From: Halarchaeum nitratireducens
GTDB lineage: Archaea; Halobacteriota; Halobacteria; Halobacteriales; Halobacteriaceae
Length of the DNA stretch: 64,000 nt
Assembly (NCBI RefSeq): GCF_014647155.1
Contig: NZ_BMOQ01000002.1
Location: forward strand, 124,001 to 188,000
Reading direction: 5' to 3'
Positions within the stretch are counted from its first letter, which is position 1. The number at the start of each line of letters is the position of its first letter. Shown here one piece after another: positions 44,394-54,200 of the stretch. Under the pieces are notes generated by a model. That model was not told the DNA's origin and did not search any database. It saw nothing but the letters and a program-made list of their open reading frames with translations. Made by a program: the position numbers and the translations under genes.

Positions 44394-44714
44394 CCACCGC
44401 ACGCGTCGACGGTCCCGTCACAGACGAACTCGACAGCGGGAGGGGCGTAACGAGTGCGACGAGACCGGTGGCGGCGAAGCGGGCGAGAGTGCGGCCGCCG
44501 GCGAACGGGCTGTCGAGGACGCGTCGGATCGCCACTCGGCCCGTCGGTGAACGCGCGGTCGGCGGACAGCTGTCGCTCGGCGGGACGAACGATGGGGTCG
44601 GGGTGGTGCGCCCTCGACCCCGGATGGGTAACACGTGTGGTGCACGGCCCGGAGTCCGAACGGGGCTCCCGGAGTCTCACCGTATCCGTCCGTGCTGGCT
44701 CTATGTCGTTCTAA

Positions 44715-44739
44715 CGACACGAAGGTAATAAGCGTGTCG
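44715..44739. repeat. Inverted repeat with 7-bp arms
   Basis: CGACACG (44715-44721) and CGTGTCG (44733-44739) are perfect arms separated by 11 bases rich in A and T (AAGGTAATAAG). It could be a transcript hairpin or an operator. No adjacent gene start decides which. Confidence 0.35.
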
Positions 44740-44851
44740 CTCGTTTCGCCTCCCGAGTGTCGTCGCCGGGTGGCCACGCATGTTACCGGTAGGCGTTCGA
44801 GTTACTACGTGGGCGGAGTAGCGGACGCCAGATGTCCGTCTATGCGCCCGG

Positions 44852-44986
44852 GAGCGCCGCTATCGGCCGTTCGACGGGACAGACCAGACCGTCGAGGCGA
44901 AGGTCCAGCGCGCGCTGGAGATCGGCGCGGCACACCTCGATCTCTCCGCGGAGTCGGCGCGAGCGCCGCGGTGCGCGCCGCGCTGA
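44852..44986 (+). pseudogene. Possible remnant of a GAF-domain sensor gene
   Basis: In one frame this stretch reads ERRYRPFDGTDQTVEAKVQRALEIG, then AAHLDLSAE, before losing sense and stopping at 44984-44986. The phrase resembles the beginning of GAF domains in haloarchaeal sensor kinases (a helix with ...RALEIG...LDL). There is no clear start codon or continuation. I regard it as a short decayed fragment. The evidence is only sequence texture recalled from the family. Confidence 0.25.
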
Positions 44987-45153
44987 GCGAGCGCGCGCCG
45001 CACCGGTCACCAGACCAAGATAAAAATGGACGATCACAAACGAGTGGTTTCTTATATCGTAAACACGATTGGGATAGCGATGACGAGTGGGACATGCGTC
45101 TCAGAGAGTTCGACTTGGGTGCCCGTTTCTGTATCGCACCGTCGGGGGCGGCG

Positions 45154-47229
45154 ATGACTGGATGGGTCCCGACGACGTGCATGCGGTGTGCGGTCGGGTG
45201 CGGCCACCTCCAGCGCGGCGCGGACCTCGGCAACGGGGTCGACTCCGTACGCGGCGACGCGGGACACCCGACGAACCGCGGCCTCGCCTGCCAGCGCGGG
45301 GTCAGCGAGACCGCGGATCCGGACGCGACGTTCCTCACGCGTCCGCTCGTCCGGCGCGACGGCGAACTCGTCTCGACGACGTGGGACGTCGCGCTCGGGA
45401 AGGTCACGGAGGCGATGCGGGTGGCGCGCGAGCGCGACCCCGACTCGATCGGGGTGTTGGGGAGCGGCCAGCAGACGAACGAGGCGGCGTACGCCCTCGG
45501 GAAAGCCGCGCGCGGCGCGATCGGAACGCGACAGTACGACGCGAACACGACGCTCTGCATGGCGTCCGCCGTGACCGCCTACTACGACGCGTTCGGGAGC
45601 GACGCGCCGCCGTGTAGCTACGCGGACGTCCCGGAGGCCGAGAGTCACGTCGTGTGGGGGGCGAACCCAGCCGTCGCCCACCCCGTGTTCTTCCGGTGGG
45701 TGACGGACAGCGCGCGCGACGGGGAACTGATCGTCGTCGACCCCGTGGAGACCGAGACCGCCGAGACCGCGGACGTCCACGTCCGGCCCGACCCGGGGGC
45801 GGATCTGACGCTCGCCCGCGCGGTGCTCGCGTGCGTCGTCGAGACCGGCCGAGTGGACGAGGCGTTCGTCGACGCGCACACGGCGGGGTTCGACGCCGCG
45901 ATCGCGGACCTTCCAGACGTCGATGCGGCCTGCGAGGCGGCGGGCGTCGAGCGCCGCGACGTCGAGGCGCTGGCGTCGGCCCTCGACGCGAAGACCCTCC
46001 TCTACTGGGGGATGGGCGTCAATCAGAGCACGCGCGGGACGGCGACGGCGGGCGCGCTGATCGACCTCTGTCTCGCCACCGGCAACCTCGGGGAGGGGAC
46101 CGGCCCCTTTTCGCTCACCGGGCAGGCGAACTCGATGGGGACGCGGGTCTGCTCGTCGAAGGGCGGCTGGCCGGGGATGCGCGACTACGACGACCCGGAC
46201 GCGCGCGCCGAGGTCGCGGACGCGTGGGGGATCGACGTCGCGCGCCTCCCCGACGACTCCGGGCCGGGCCCGGTCGACATGTTCGAGGCGGTCGGCGACT
46301 CGATCGACGTGCTGTGGACGGTGGCGACGAACCCGGCGGCGGGGCTCCCGAACGCCGCGGACGCCGCCGAGCGATTGGACGACGTCTTCCTCGTCGCACA
46401 GGACGCCTTCCACACGGAGACGGTCGAGCATGCGGACGTCGTTCTGCCGGCCGCGACGTGGGGCGAGAGCGAGGGCACGACGACGAACATGGAACGGACG
46501 GTCTCGCGCGTCCGCGCCGTCACGGACCTCCCGGCGGGCGTCCGGACCGACCTCGACGTCATCGCGGCGGTCGCTAACGGCGTGCGCCGCGGCACGTTCG
46601 AGCGCCACCCCGAGCCCGCGGCCGTCTTCGACGAGATGACGGCGCTGACGGCCGGGGCGCCCGCCGATCTCTCCGGGCTCTCCTACGACCGCCTCGACGA
46701 CGAGGGCGCGGTGCGCTGGCCCGCCCCGGACGCGGAGACGTCGGTCGCCTACCGCTACCGCGACGGCGACGGCTGGGCGTTCGAGACGCGGAGCGGGGAC
46801 GCGCGCTTCTCGACGGGCGCGCCGACGGACGATCTCCCCGAACCGACGACCGACGCGTACCCGTTGACGCTCACCACCGGCCGAGAGAGCGACGGCTACA
46901 ACACGGGCGTCCGCTCGCGCGGCGGCGACACGGCGATCCCCACGGTCCGGGCGAACCCCGCGGACGCCGCGGACGGCGATCGCGTGACCGTCGAGACCAG
47001 ACGCGGATCGGTGGCGGCGGTCGTCGCGGCGGACTCCGCGGTGCCGCCGGGCGTCCTCTGGCTCTCTATCCATCACCCCGCGACGAACCGGCTCACGCTC
47101 CCGGCCGTCGATCCGCGCTCCGCGGAGCCGAACTACAAGCAGTGCGCGGCCCGCCTCGTCCCGCGAACGGACGGCGCGGACGTGCCCGAGACGAGCGACG
47201 CCGGCGCGGCGAGCGAGGCCTCCGACTGA
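45154..47229 (+). CDS. nasA: Assimilatory nitrate reductase, molybdopterin subunit (NasA)
   Basis: A 691-residue molybdopterin oxidoreductase. The N-terminal [4Fe-4S] motif is CMRCAVGC ... LACQRG. The Mo-ligand Cys lies in NTTLCMASAV. Also visible are GANPAVAHPVFFRW, the LATGNLGEGTGPFSLTGQANSMG block, and a C-terminal molydopterin-dinucleotide-binding domain starting near YPLTLTTGRE. The beginning MTGWVPTTCMRCAVGCGH is like that of haloarchaeal NasA, so I chose ATG 45154; ATG 45094 is in frame but less typical. It reduces nitrate to nitrite in the cytoplasm, probably with ferredoxin. It is followed by nitrite reductase 245 bases later. Confidence 0.92.
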   Translation: MTGWVPTTCMRCAVGCGHLQRGADLGNGVDSVRGDAGHPTNRGLACQRGVSETADPDATFLTRPLVRRDGELVSTTWDVALGKVTEAMRVARERDPDSIGVLGSGQQTNEAAYALGKAARGAIGTRQYDANTTLCMASAVTAYYDAFGSDAPPCSYADVPEAESHVVWGANPAVAHPVFFRWVTDSARDGELIVVDPVETETAETADVHVRPDPGADLTLARAVLACVVETGRVDEAFVDAHTAGFDAAIADLPDVDAACEAAGVERRDVEALASALDAKTLLYWGMGVNQSTRGTATAGALIDLCLATGNLGEGTGPFSLTGQANSMGTRVCSSKGGWPGMRDYDDPDARAEVADAWGIDVARLPDDSGPGPVDMFEAVGDSIDVLWTVATNPAAGLPNAADAAERLDDVFLVAQDAFHTETVEHADVVLPAATWGESEGTTTNMERTVSRVRAVTDLPAGVRTDLDVIAAVANGVRRGTFERHPEPAAVFDEMTALTAGAPADLSGLSYDRLDDEGAVRWPAPDAETSVAYRYRDGDGWAFETRSGDARFSTGAPTDDLPEPTTDAYPLTLTTGRESDGYNTGVRSRGGDTAIPTVRANPADAADGDRVTVETRRGSVAAVVAADSAVPPGVLWLSIHHPATNRLTLPAVDPRSAEPNYKQCAARLVPRTDGADVPETSDAGAASEASD

Positions 47230-47303
47230 CGCGACACTCCGTTCGCCGCGACGGCTCGCACGCCCTCTTTAGGGTGACGAATGACTAGGAATATCCAGAT
47301 ATC

Positions 47304-47419
47304 GTAATCGAATGGTCTCCTGATGGCGGTTCTTGTTGACGACCTTAGTCTGATTTAGGGTATTGATGCAATTCACTCACAACCTTTTTCACTCCCCGTC
47401 AGTCACACTGTAATCGAAT
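47304..47419 (+). repeat. Direct repeat GTAATCGAAT upstream of nasD
   Basis: The 10-base sequence GTAATCGAAT occurs at 47304-47313 and again at 47410-47419, 106 bases apart, in the AT-rich gap before nasD. It may be a binding site for a nitrogen regulator or a duplicated promoter element. A TATA-like element close to the nasD start is not obvious. Confidence 0.4.
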
Positions 47420-47474
47420 ACAGACAAATTTCGTCCACTTCTAACGGTATGAAGTGGCCATACGACTCACAACA

Positions 47475-49247
47475 ATGGCAAACTACAAAGAGGACGTCAA
47501 ATCGGAGATGTACGGTGACGCGGTGCGGGAGAAGATCGAGGAGTTCGCGGAGCGGGGGTGGGAGGCGATCCCCGAGGACGAGCGCGAGGAGTGGTTCACG
47601 CGCTTCAAGTTCTGGGGGGTGTTCCACCAGCGGGACGGACAGGAGAGCTACTTCATGATGCGGTTGAACAACTGCGGGGGCGTTCTCGAACCCGAGCAGT
47701 TACGCGCGATCGCGGAAGTCGCCGACGAGTACGCCCGCGGTCCCGCGGAGAACCCCCGGTGGGGGAACGGGTGGGTCGACTACACGACGCGTCAGTCGAT
47801 CCAGCTCCACTGGCTGAAACTCGAGGACATCCCCGCGATCTGGGGGAAGCTGGAGGCCGTCGGCGTCTCCAGTCGCTCCGCCGGCGGCGACACGATGCGG
47901 AACATCTCGGGGTGTCCCGTCGCCGGGAAGGACGCCGACGAGTACGTCCCGACGCGCGACCTCCTCGACGAGATCGAGGAGGGCATCCGCGGCGACGACG
48001 ACCTCGCCAACCTCCCGCGGAAGTTCAACATCTCGGTGACGGGCTGTAAGGTGGGCTGTGCGCAGGACTCGATCAACGACGTGGCCCTGGAGCCCGCCCA
48101 CCGCCCGGTCGACGGCGAGCACACGAGGGGGTTCAACGTCCGCGTCGGCGGCGGCCTCGGCGGGCGCGAACCGCGGAAGGCGCGTCCCCTCGATCTCTTC
48201 GTCACGCCCGAGCACGCCTACGAGACCGTCAGGGCGTTCGTCGAACTCTACTGCGAGGAGGGTAACAGGCAGAACCGGAACGAGAACCGCGCGCGCTTCT
48301 TCGTCGACGAGTGGGGGACGGAGGCGATCCGCGAGGAGCTCGACGAGCGCCTCGATTTCGAGTTGCTGCACGCCGGCACCGACTTCCGCGGCGAGTACAC
48401 CTACAACGCCGGGAAGCGCGACGCCGAGGGCCGACACGACCACGTCGGCGTCCACGATCAGACCGACGAGCGCAGCTACGTCGGCCTCTCCGTCCCGGTC
48501 GGCCGGATGCCCGCGGCGGACGCGCTCGCGCTCGCAGACCTCGCTGATCGCTACGGGAGCGGCGAGATTCGGCTCTCGCGCCGGCAGAACCCGCTCGTCA
48601 TGGACGTCCCGGACGAGCGCGTCGCCGACCTGCTCGATGAGCCCCTCCTGGAGACCTACTCGCCGGATCCGAGCGTCTTCGCGCGCGGCGGGATGGCGTG
48701 TACGGGCACGGAGTTCTGCTCCATCGCGCTCGCGGAGACGAAGACCCGGATGGCGGAGACGCTGGGGTGGCTCCAGCGCAACGTCGAGGTCCCGGACGAC
48801 GTGACGCAGCTGAAGATCCACTGCTCGGGGTGTACGGCGGACTGCGGGCAGGCGATGAGCGCCGACATCGGCCTCCAGGGGATGCGCGCGCGCAAGGACG
48901 GCGAGATGGTGGAGGCGATGGACGTCGGCGTCGGCGGCGGCATCGGCCGGGAGCCGACGTTCATCGACTGGATCCACCAGCGCGTCCCGGCCGACGAGGT
49001 GCCCGGCCTCCTCAAGAACGTCATCGAGACGTACGCCGAGATGCGCAACGACGGCCAGACGTTCCGCGAGTGGGTCGAGGCGACGGGCCACGAGACCATC
49101 GCGGAGCTCGCCGAGCCCGAGGAGACCGACTACGCCGATCCGTGTCTCACCGACGCCAAACAGGCGTGGTACCCCTTCGCGGAGGGCGACGGGCCGGCGC
49201 CGACGGACGCCGAGGGTACCCCGATCGAGGTGGGGGGCGATGACTGA
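47475..49247 (+). CDS. nasD: Ferredoxin-nitrite reductase (NasD)
   Basis: A 590-residue nitrite/sulfite reductase with two ferredoxin-like half domains and two siroheme domains. NISGCPVAGKDADE and VTGCKVGCAQDSI are in the first half. The siroheme/[4Fe-4S] ligands in the second half are Cys in GMACTGTEFCSIA and HCSGCTADCGQ. It performs six-electron reduction of nitrite to ammonium, using ferredoxin. I chose ATG 47475 (MANYKEDVK). The second halophilic nitrite reductase features (acidic surface, C-terminal tail) are normal. It overlaps the next small gene by 8 bases, so a nasD-small-transporter operon is likely. Confidence 0.93.
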   Translation: MANYKEDVKSEMYGDAVREKIEEFAERGWEAIPEDEREEWFTRFKFWGVFHQRDGQESYFMMRLNNCGGVLEPEQLRAIAEVADEYARGPAENPRWGNGWVDYTTRQSIQLHWLKLEDIPAIWGKLEAVGVSSRSAGGDTMRNISGCPVAGKDADEYVPTRDLLDEIEEGIRGDDDLANLPRKFNISVTGCKVGCAQDSINDVALEPAHRPVDGEHTRGFNVRVGGGLGGREPRKARPLDLFVTPEHAYETVRAFVELYCEEGNRQNRNENRARFFVDEWGTEAIREELDERLDFELLHAGTDFRGEYTYNAGKRDAEGRHDHVGVHDQTDERSYVGLSVPVGRMPAADALALADLADRYGSGEIRLSRRQNPLVMDVPDERVADLLDEPLLETYSPDPSVFARGGMACTGTEFCSIALAETKTRMAETLGWLQRNVEVPDDVTQLKIHCSGCTADCGQAMSADIGLQGMRARKDGEMVEAMDVGVGGGIGREPTFIDWIHQRVPADEVPGLLKNVIETYAEMRNDGQTFREWVEATGHETIAELAEPEETDYADPCLTDAKQAWYPFAEGDGPAPTDAEGTPIEVGGDD

Positions 49248-49467
49248 CGGCGAGCGCGCCGGTCGGCGGTACGACCGCGACGTGACGGCGGCCCGCGACG
49301 GATCGACGCGGCGCGCGGACGCCGAGAGCGGCGACTCACCGGGTGGCGACCCGGGTCTCGGCGGTGACGCCGCGCGCGTGGGTCCGACGGCCCGTCCGGC
49401 CGAGCTCACGGCCGAGGAGCACGACGCGTACTACCTCACCGACCCGGGGGACACGGAGGTGCACTGA
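49240..49467 (+). CDS. Small acidic hypothetical protein in nas operon
   Basis: A 75-residue protein without a recognised domain. The first 50 residues are Gly/Asp/Arg-rich and probably disordered; the last 25 (ELTAEEHDAYYLTDPGDTEVH) look like a conserved short motif. It overlaps nasD by 8 bases and ends 3 bases before the transporter start, so the coupling argues that it is real. It may be a regulator or adaptor of nitrate assimilation (inference). Confidence 0.5.
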   Translation: MTDGERAGRRYDRDVTAARDGSTRRADAESGDSPGGDPGLGGDAARVGPTARPAELTAEEHDAYYLTDPGDTEVH

Positions 49468-49470
49468 CGC

Positions 49471-50802
49471 GTGCAGGAGAAGACCGAACAACTCATCATC
49501 GCCACCGTCGGGTTCTTCTGGGCGTTCCTGATGTGGTTCTCGACGGCGGCGTTCAGCACCTCCATTTCGAGCGCGTTCACCCTCACGACGGGCGGGCTGG
49601 CGCTGCTCGCGTCGAGCGCGCTCTGGCTCGCCCCGCCCGGCCGCGTCGCCGCTGGATGGGCGGCCGACCGCTTCGGAGCGCACAACATCTTCGCGTTCAT
49701 CCTCGCCTACTCGGGACTGATGAGCGTCGCCTCCGCGTTCGCCGTGAACTACGACGTCCTCTTCGTCGAGCGGCTGATCGTCGCCTCCGCGGGGATCAGC
49801 TTCGTCGTCGGGATCCAGCACGTCTCGCAGTGGTTCGACTCCCACGAGATCGGGACCGCGGAGGGGATCTACGCGGGCACGGGGAACGCCGGCGCGGGCG
49901 TCGGCGCGCTCGTCCTCCCGCGGCTCTACGGGACGAACTTCGATCAGGCGTTCCTCCACCTCGGGATCGTCGCGCTCCTGATCGCCGCCGTCTACAAGTG
50001 GCGCGGGAGGCCCGCGAAGGACCGCGCGACCGCGGAGACGGCGCGCGCGAACTCGAATCTGAAGTCCACGCTCTACGTCTGGACGCGCTTCGCCGCCATC
50101 GGCCTCATGCTCGCGTACGCGATGTCGTTCGGCCTCGAAATCGCCATGAACTCGTGGCTCCCGACCTACTACGCGACCGGGTTCGGGGACGCGATCGCCG
50201 GCCTCGGCTTCACGGGCGTCGCCGCGATCCAGACCGCCGCGGGGACGTTCGCGGCCGTCCAGTCGTTCAACGCGTCGCTCTTCCGGCCGTTCTCGGGTTA
50301 CATGTCCGACCTCTGGCAGCGCAAGGGGTGGACGCCGTACCCCTTCCTCTCGGTCGAGCAGGGGTACGCCCCGCGCGTCCACTGGCTGTTCACCGCGCTC
50401 TGTCTGATCATCGCGTCCCTGTGCGCGCTCAGCGTCGCCGGCTACCTCGGCGTCCTCCCGCTCTCCGTCGTCATTCTCGCGGGGTTCGGGGTCTGCGTGA
50501 GTTTCGGGACGGGAGGCGTCTTCGCGATCGTCCCCGTGATGTTCGAGGAGCGTCCCGGCGTCGCCGCGGGGTTCGTCGGGGGCGTCTCGACCGCCGGCGG
50601 CATCGTCTACCCGCTTGCGTTCGGCTGGATGCCGAACATCCACAGCGGGTACGCACTCGTCGCCATCGGGCTCTTCGTGCCGTTCACGCTGTTCTACGTC
50701 TGGGCGATGCGCTCCGATCGGGGGCTGTCCACGCACGGCATCGGCTCGCGGGAACGCTGGCTCGGCCCCAGCACCGAGACCGCCCCCGGGGGTGACGACT
50801 GA
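49471..50802 (+). CDS. MFS nitrate/nitrite transporter-like protein (NNP branch)
   Basis: A 443-residue protein with about 12 transmembrane helices. Two Gly-rich motifs typical of nitrate/nitrite porters are visible: AGTGNAGAGVGALVLPRLYG in helix 5 (GIYAGTGNAG) and FGTGGVFAIVPVMFEERPG with FVGGVSTAGG later. It starts with GTG 3 bases after the 75-residue protein. Next to nasA and nasD it most likely imports nitrate. Its C-terminal helix is followed by a short polar tail. The stop codon is directly followed by the ATG of a 48-residue membrane protein. Confidence 0.85.
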   Translation: MQEKTEQLIIATVGFFWAFLMWFSTAAFSTSISSAFTLTTGGLALLASSALWLAPPGRVAAGWAADRFGAHNIFAFILAYSGLMSVASAFAVNYDVLFVERLIVASAGISFVVGIQHVSQWFDSHEIGTAEGIYAGTGNAGAGVGALVLPRLYGTNFDQAFLHLGIVALLIAAVYKWRGRPAKDRATAETARANSNLKSTLYVWTRFAAIGLMLAYAMSFGLEIAMNSWLPTYYATGFGDAIAGLGFTGVAAIQTAAGTFAAVQSFNASLFRPFSGYMSDLWQRKGWTPYPFLSVEQGYAPRVHWLFTALCLIIASLCALSVAGYLGVLPLSVVILAGFGVCVSFGTGGVFAIVPVMFEERPGVAAGFVGGVSTAGGIVYPLAFGWMPNIHSGYALVAIGLFVPFTLFYVWAMRSDRGLSTHGIGSRERWLGPSTETAPGGDD

Positions 50803-50949
50803 ATGACCGACGCCGACGTCGACCCGGCGCGCGAACCCTGGTACCGCTGGGGCCGGCGCGTCCTCTACGCCGAGATGCTGATCGCGGTGCTCGTCACCGT
50901 CTTCTCGCTCTCCCTCGCATTCATGGGACAGGCGGGCTACATCGCGTAG
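50803..50949 (+). CDS. Small single-helix membrane protein in nas operon
   Basis: A 48-residue frame begins immediately after the transporter stop (TGA then ATG, no gap). It reads as a charged, Trp-containing N-terminus (EPWYRWGRR) and one transmembrane helix (about residues 24-44, MLIAVLVTVFSLSLAFMG). The tight spacing supports co-translation with the transporter. It may be a small accessory subunit. It is too short for most gene callers. Confidence 0.5.
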   Translation: MTDADVDPAREPWYRWGRRVLYAEMLIAVLVTVFSLSLAFMGQAGYIA

Positions 50950-51211
50950 GCACGCCCCCGCTCCCATCGTGGGTCGATACCCGTACCCGTCCCGCACCCG
51001 GTATCCGATACGCGTCTCTCGGATCCGGTGGGTCGACGCCGCCACGGCGTTCTGTCCGGAATAGCGACGCACAGCGATCGCCGACCGGTTGAGCAGATCC
51101 GTGACACTGCCCCCGCACTCGGAGCGGCGCTTCCGAGACCGGCGGCGTCACCGCCGTGGTCGACGCCGTGCCGGGGGGCGACGCCACGGCCGTCCCGACG
51201 CCGTCACCCGC

Positions 51212-54200
51212 TCACAGCGTTCGGCGGTGGACCGTAGTCGCCGCGGTCTCCAGCTCTGTGTCGTCCGCCGCCGCGACCGTGACGTGCCCCCCGTCGTGGG
51301 TGGCCTCGACCGTCGCCTCGAACGCGCCGTCGCTCGGCGTGACGACGGCCGCGTCCACGGGCGTCCGTATCGCCACGCGTTCGCCCGTCGTCCGCCCGGA
51401 GACGCGGAGCTCGCCGCCCTGAACGTGCGTGGTGACGTCGAGCGTCGGCCCCGCGGCCTCGTGGAGACCGCGATCGCGGTAGCGGCGCTCGACGACCGCC
51501 GGGGTCTCGACGGGTTCGCCCGCGTCGATCCCGTGCGCCAAGCGGACGTACTGCGCCATCGCCCACGCGAGCGGCGTCGCCGACCCCGTGCCCTCGCCGA
51601 ACGCCCAGTCGTACCCCGTCCCGTACTCCCGGTCCCAGACCTGCTCGGCGATCATCCGCCCGGGGTTGGCGAACTCCTGCATCGCGCGCAGACAGCCCGC
51701 GGGATCGACGTCCGTCCCGGCGCTCGGCGCGTCCGCGAGCAGTTCGTACTCGCCGCGCTCCCCGGTGAGGAGCGGCCAGAGACGCCCCTTGCCGGCGTTC
51801 TCGGCCGACCACGGACCGCCCTGGTCGCCGGTCGCGCGCTCGCCGTAGCCGTCGCCGTTGTACCGGTAGAAGCCGGGTGCGGAATCGGCCTCGACCCGAA
51901 TGGAGCGATCGACGGCCGCGATCGAGTTCTCGATCGTCGGATCGTCGGCCGGCAGGACGCCGAGCCGGACGAGTTCGAGGAATCCCGCGTCGATGATGTC
52001 GCGCTCGTCGAGCGTCGGCCCGCCGTTCGCCAGCGTCCGGTAGTGGCCGGCGTCGGGGTCGCCGTCGCGCGTCACGCGGACGTAGTAGGGGGTCTCCGGG
52101 TGACGCGCCGTCCCCGTCTCCGTCGCCGTCCACGACTCGACGTTCGCCGCCCAGTCGTCCGCGAGCGCCAGCCAGCAGAGCGCGTCGGCCGCGTGCCCCG
52201 CGTCGTCCGCCAGCATCGCCGCGCACGCCAACCCAGCGATCTCGGTGGCGATCGACGACGGCGAATACCCCGACTCCTCCTCCCAGCGTTCCTGGGCCGT
52301 CGAAGGGCCGTTTCGCGCGACGTAATCCGCCGAGCGACGGACGTTCTCGTAGCCGTAGGGAACGTCGTCGAAGTCGAAGCCGGCCTCGCGGAGCTGATAC
52401 GCCATCACCTGCGGGAAGGAGATGTTGTCCATCTGCTCGCCGCCCCAGCGCGTCGTCCCGTTGACGTAGGTGTTCTGCGGGATGAACCCCGCCTCGTCCT
52501 GCTGGTACTCGTAGATGTACGCGAGTTGGTCGACGGCGATGTCGTGGAAGCCGACGGTGTCGAAGACCGTGAACACCTGGTAGAGGTCGCGCGACCAGAC
52601 GAAGTTGTAACCGTACCCCTTGGGCTCGTCCGCGACCACCGCCTGCCCCCACGGGACGGACGGCGAGGCGATGGACGCGCCCGCGTACGTCTTGTCCTCG
52701 ACCGCGAGGAGACACATCAGCGCCGCGTCGTACTGCGCTTCGAGCTCGTAGTCGCCGCGGACGGACGCGGGCGTGTCAGTGCCCGCGAGCGCGGAGCGCC
52801 ACGTCCCGACGTACGACTCGCGCACCGTCTCGAAGCCGCGTTCGAGGGCGCCGTTCGCCTCCCCGAGCGCGGCCGCAGTGTTCGCCTGCTCCGCGAACCC
52901 GAGCGCGACCGTCTCCTCGATCGACGATCCCGATCCGACCTTCCCGACCAACACGACGTTCCCGTCGGTGACGGACGACCGCCCGTCGGGGATCGCCCCG
53001 TCGAAGAGGTCGGCGAGGCGGTCGCTTCCGGCGGCGTCGACGGTCGCCCAGTCGAAGCGGCCGGTCGTCGCCAGCGCGAGCGCCACCGAGTACGCCTCGC
53101 CATTCTCGTCGACGAGGAGCGGATCCGGCGCGTCGGCCGCGTAGGTCGCCCGCTCGCTCGCGACGAGGTTGTAACTGCCCGCCTCGCCGACGCGGAGGCC
53201 GCTGACGTCGTCGGCGACGTCGCCGAGGGAGAGGTCCGCCACCGAGAACACGTCGTACGTGGCGCCGTCCGCCGCCTCGAAGGTCACGTCCGCGACGACG
53301 GCGTCGTGATCCGTGTCGACCGCGTACTCGACCGTCAGCGTCCACTCGTGGCCGTCACCGACGTCGTCGGCCACGAACACGTGCCGGTAGAGGAGGGCGT
53401 CGTCCGCGACGGGCTCGACCCGGCGGAGGACCGCGTCGGTCTCCTCGCCCCGGCGCGTGTGCGTCCGCACCGTGTAGCCGTCGTCCCGGCACCGGACGAG
53501 GAAGTCCATCGTCCGCAGGTTCATCACGTCGATGCGCGGGAACCGCGCCTCCGTCAGTGCCCCCTCCGTGAGGGTGAACCACACCCGCGAGGGCTCCGCC
53601 GCGTCGTGGTCCGCGGGCGTGCACAGCCCGTGTTTCTCGCCCGTCGTCCACCGGGGACGCTCGGGCGGCGTGACGGCCTCCGTGGCCGGCGCGGGGAGCG
53701 CGCCCGCGTCGTCGAGGAGCGCCATCGCGTGCAGTCGGAGCGCGTGCGACCAGCCGAGCGGCGTCGCGCTGTCCGCCGTGCCGTCGTCGTACACCTGCTC
53801 CGCGAGGTAGCCGGCGTCGGTGGCGAACGGGCCGTCCGCGCCGAGCAGTTCGTAGAGTCCCCCCGCCCGTTCGAGGAACCCCGCGCCGCCCTGTCCGCGC
53901 TCGGTGAGGAGGACGCCGAGCCGCGCCGCCGCGACCGCGCCGAGCCCGGTGGCGACCGACCACACCTTCGGCGACGACTGGTTCGCCGCCCGCCAGTCGT
54001 CGCCCTCGTAGCGGATCAATCCCGCGACGTCGCTCCCCGGCGGATCGCGGAACAGCCCGCTCAGCGCCGCATCGACGTGGCGCGCGAGCCGACCGACCTG
54101 TCGCTCCGACACCGCGATTCCGGACGCGTCCTCGCACGCGACGACCGCCTCGACGAGCGCGAGCGAGGCCGCGTCGAGGCGGTCGTCCAGGTCGCCGTCG

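Larger units (their letters stand above)
44394..45153. other. 760-base region without an intact gene
   Basis: No convincing complete gene is visible; the open frames here are Arg-rich and lack family features. It contains a hairpin (CGACACG at 44715-44721 with CGTGTCG at 44733-44739), a likely remnant of a sensory gene (44852-44986), and AT-rich promoter-like runs near 45013-45025 and 45050-45062 that probably drive nasA. Confidence 0.55.
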
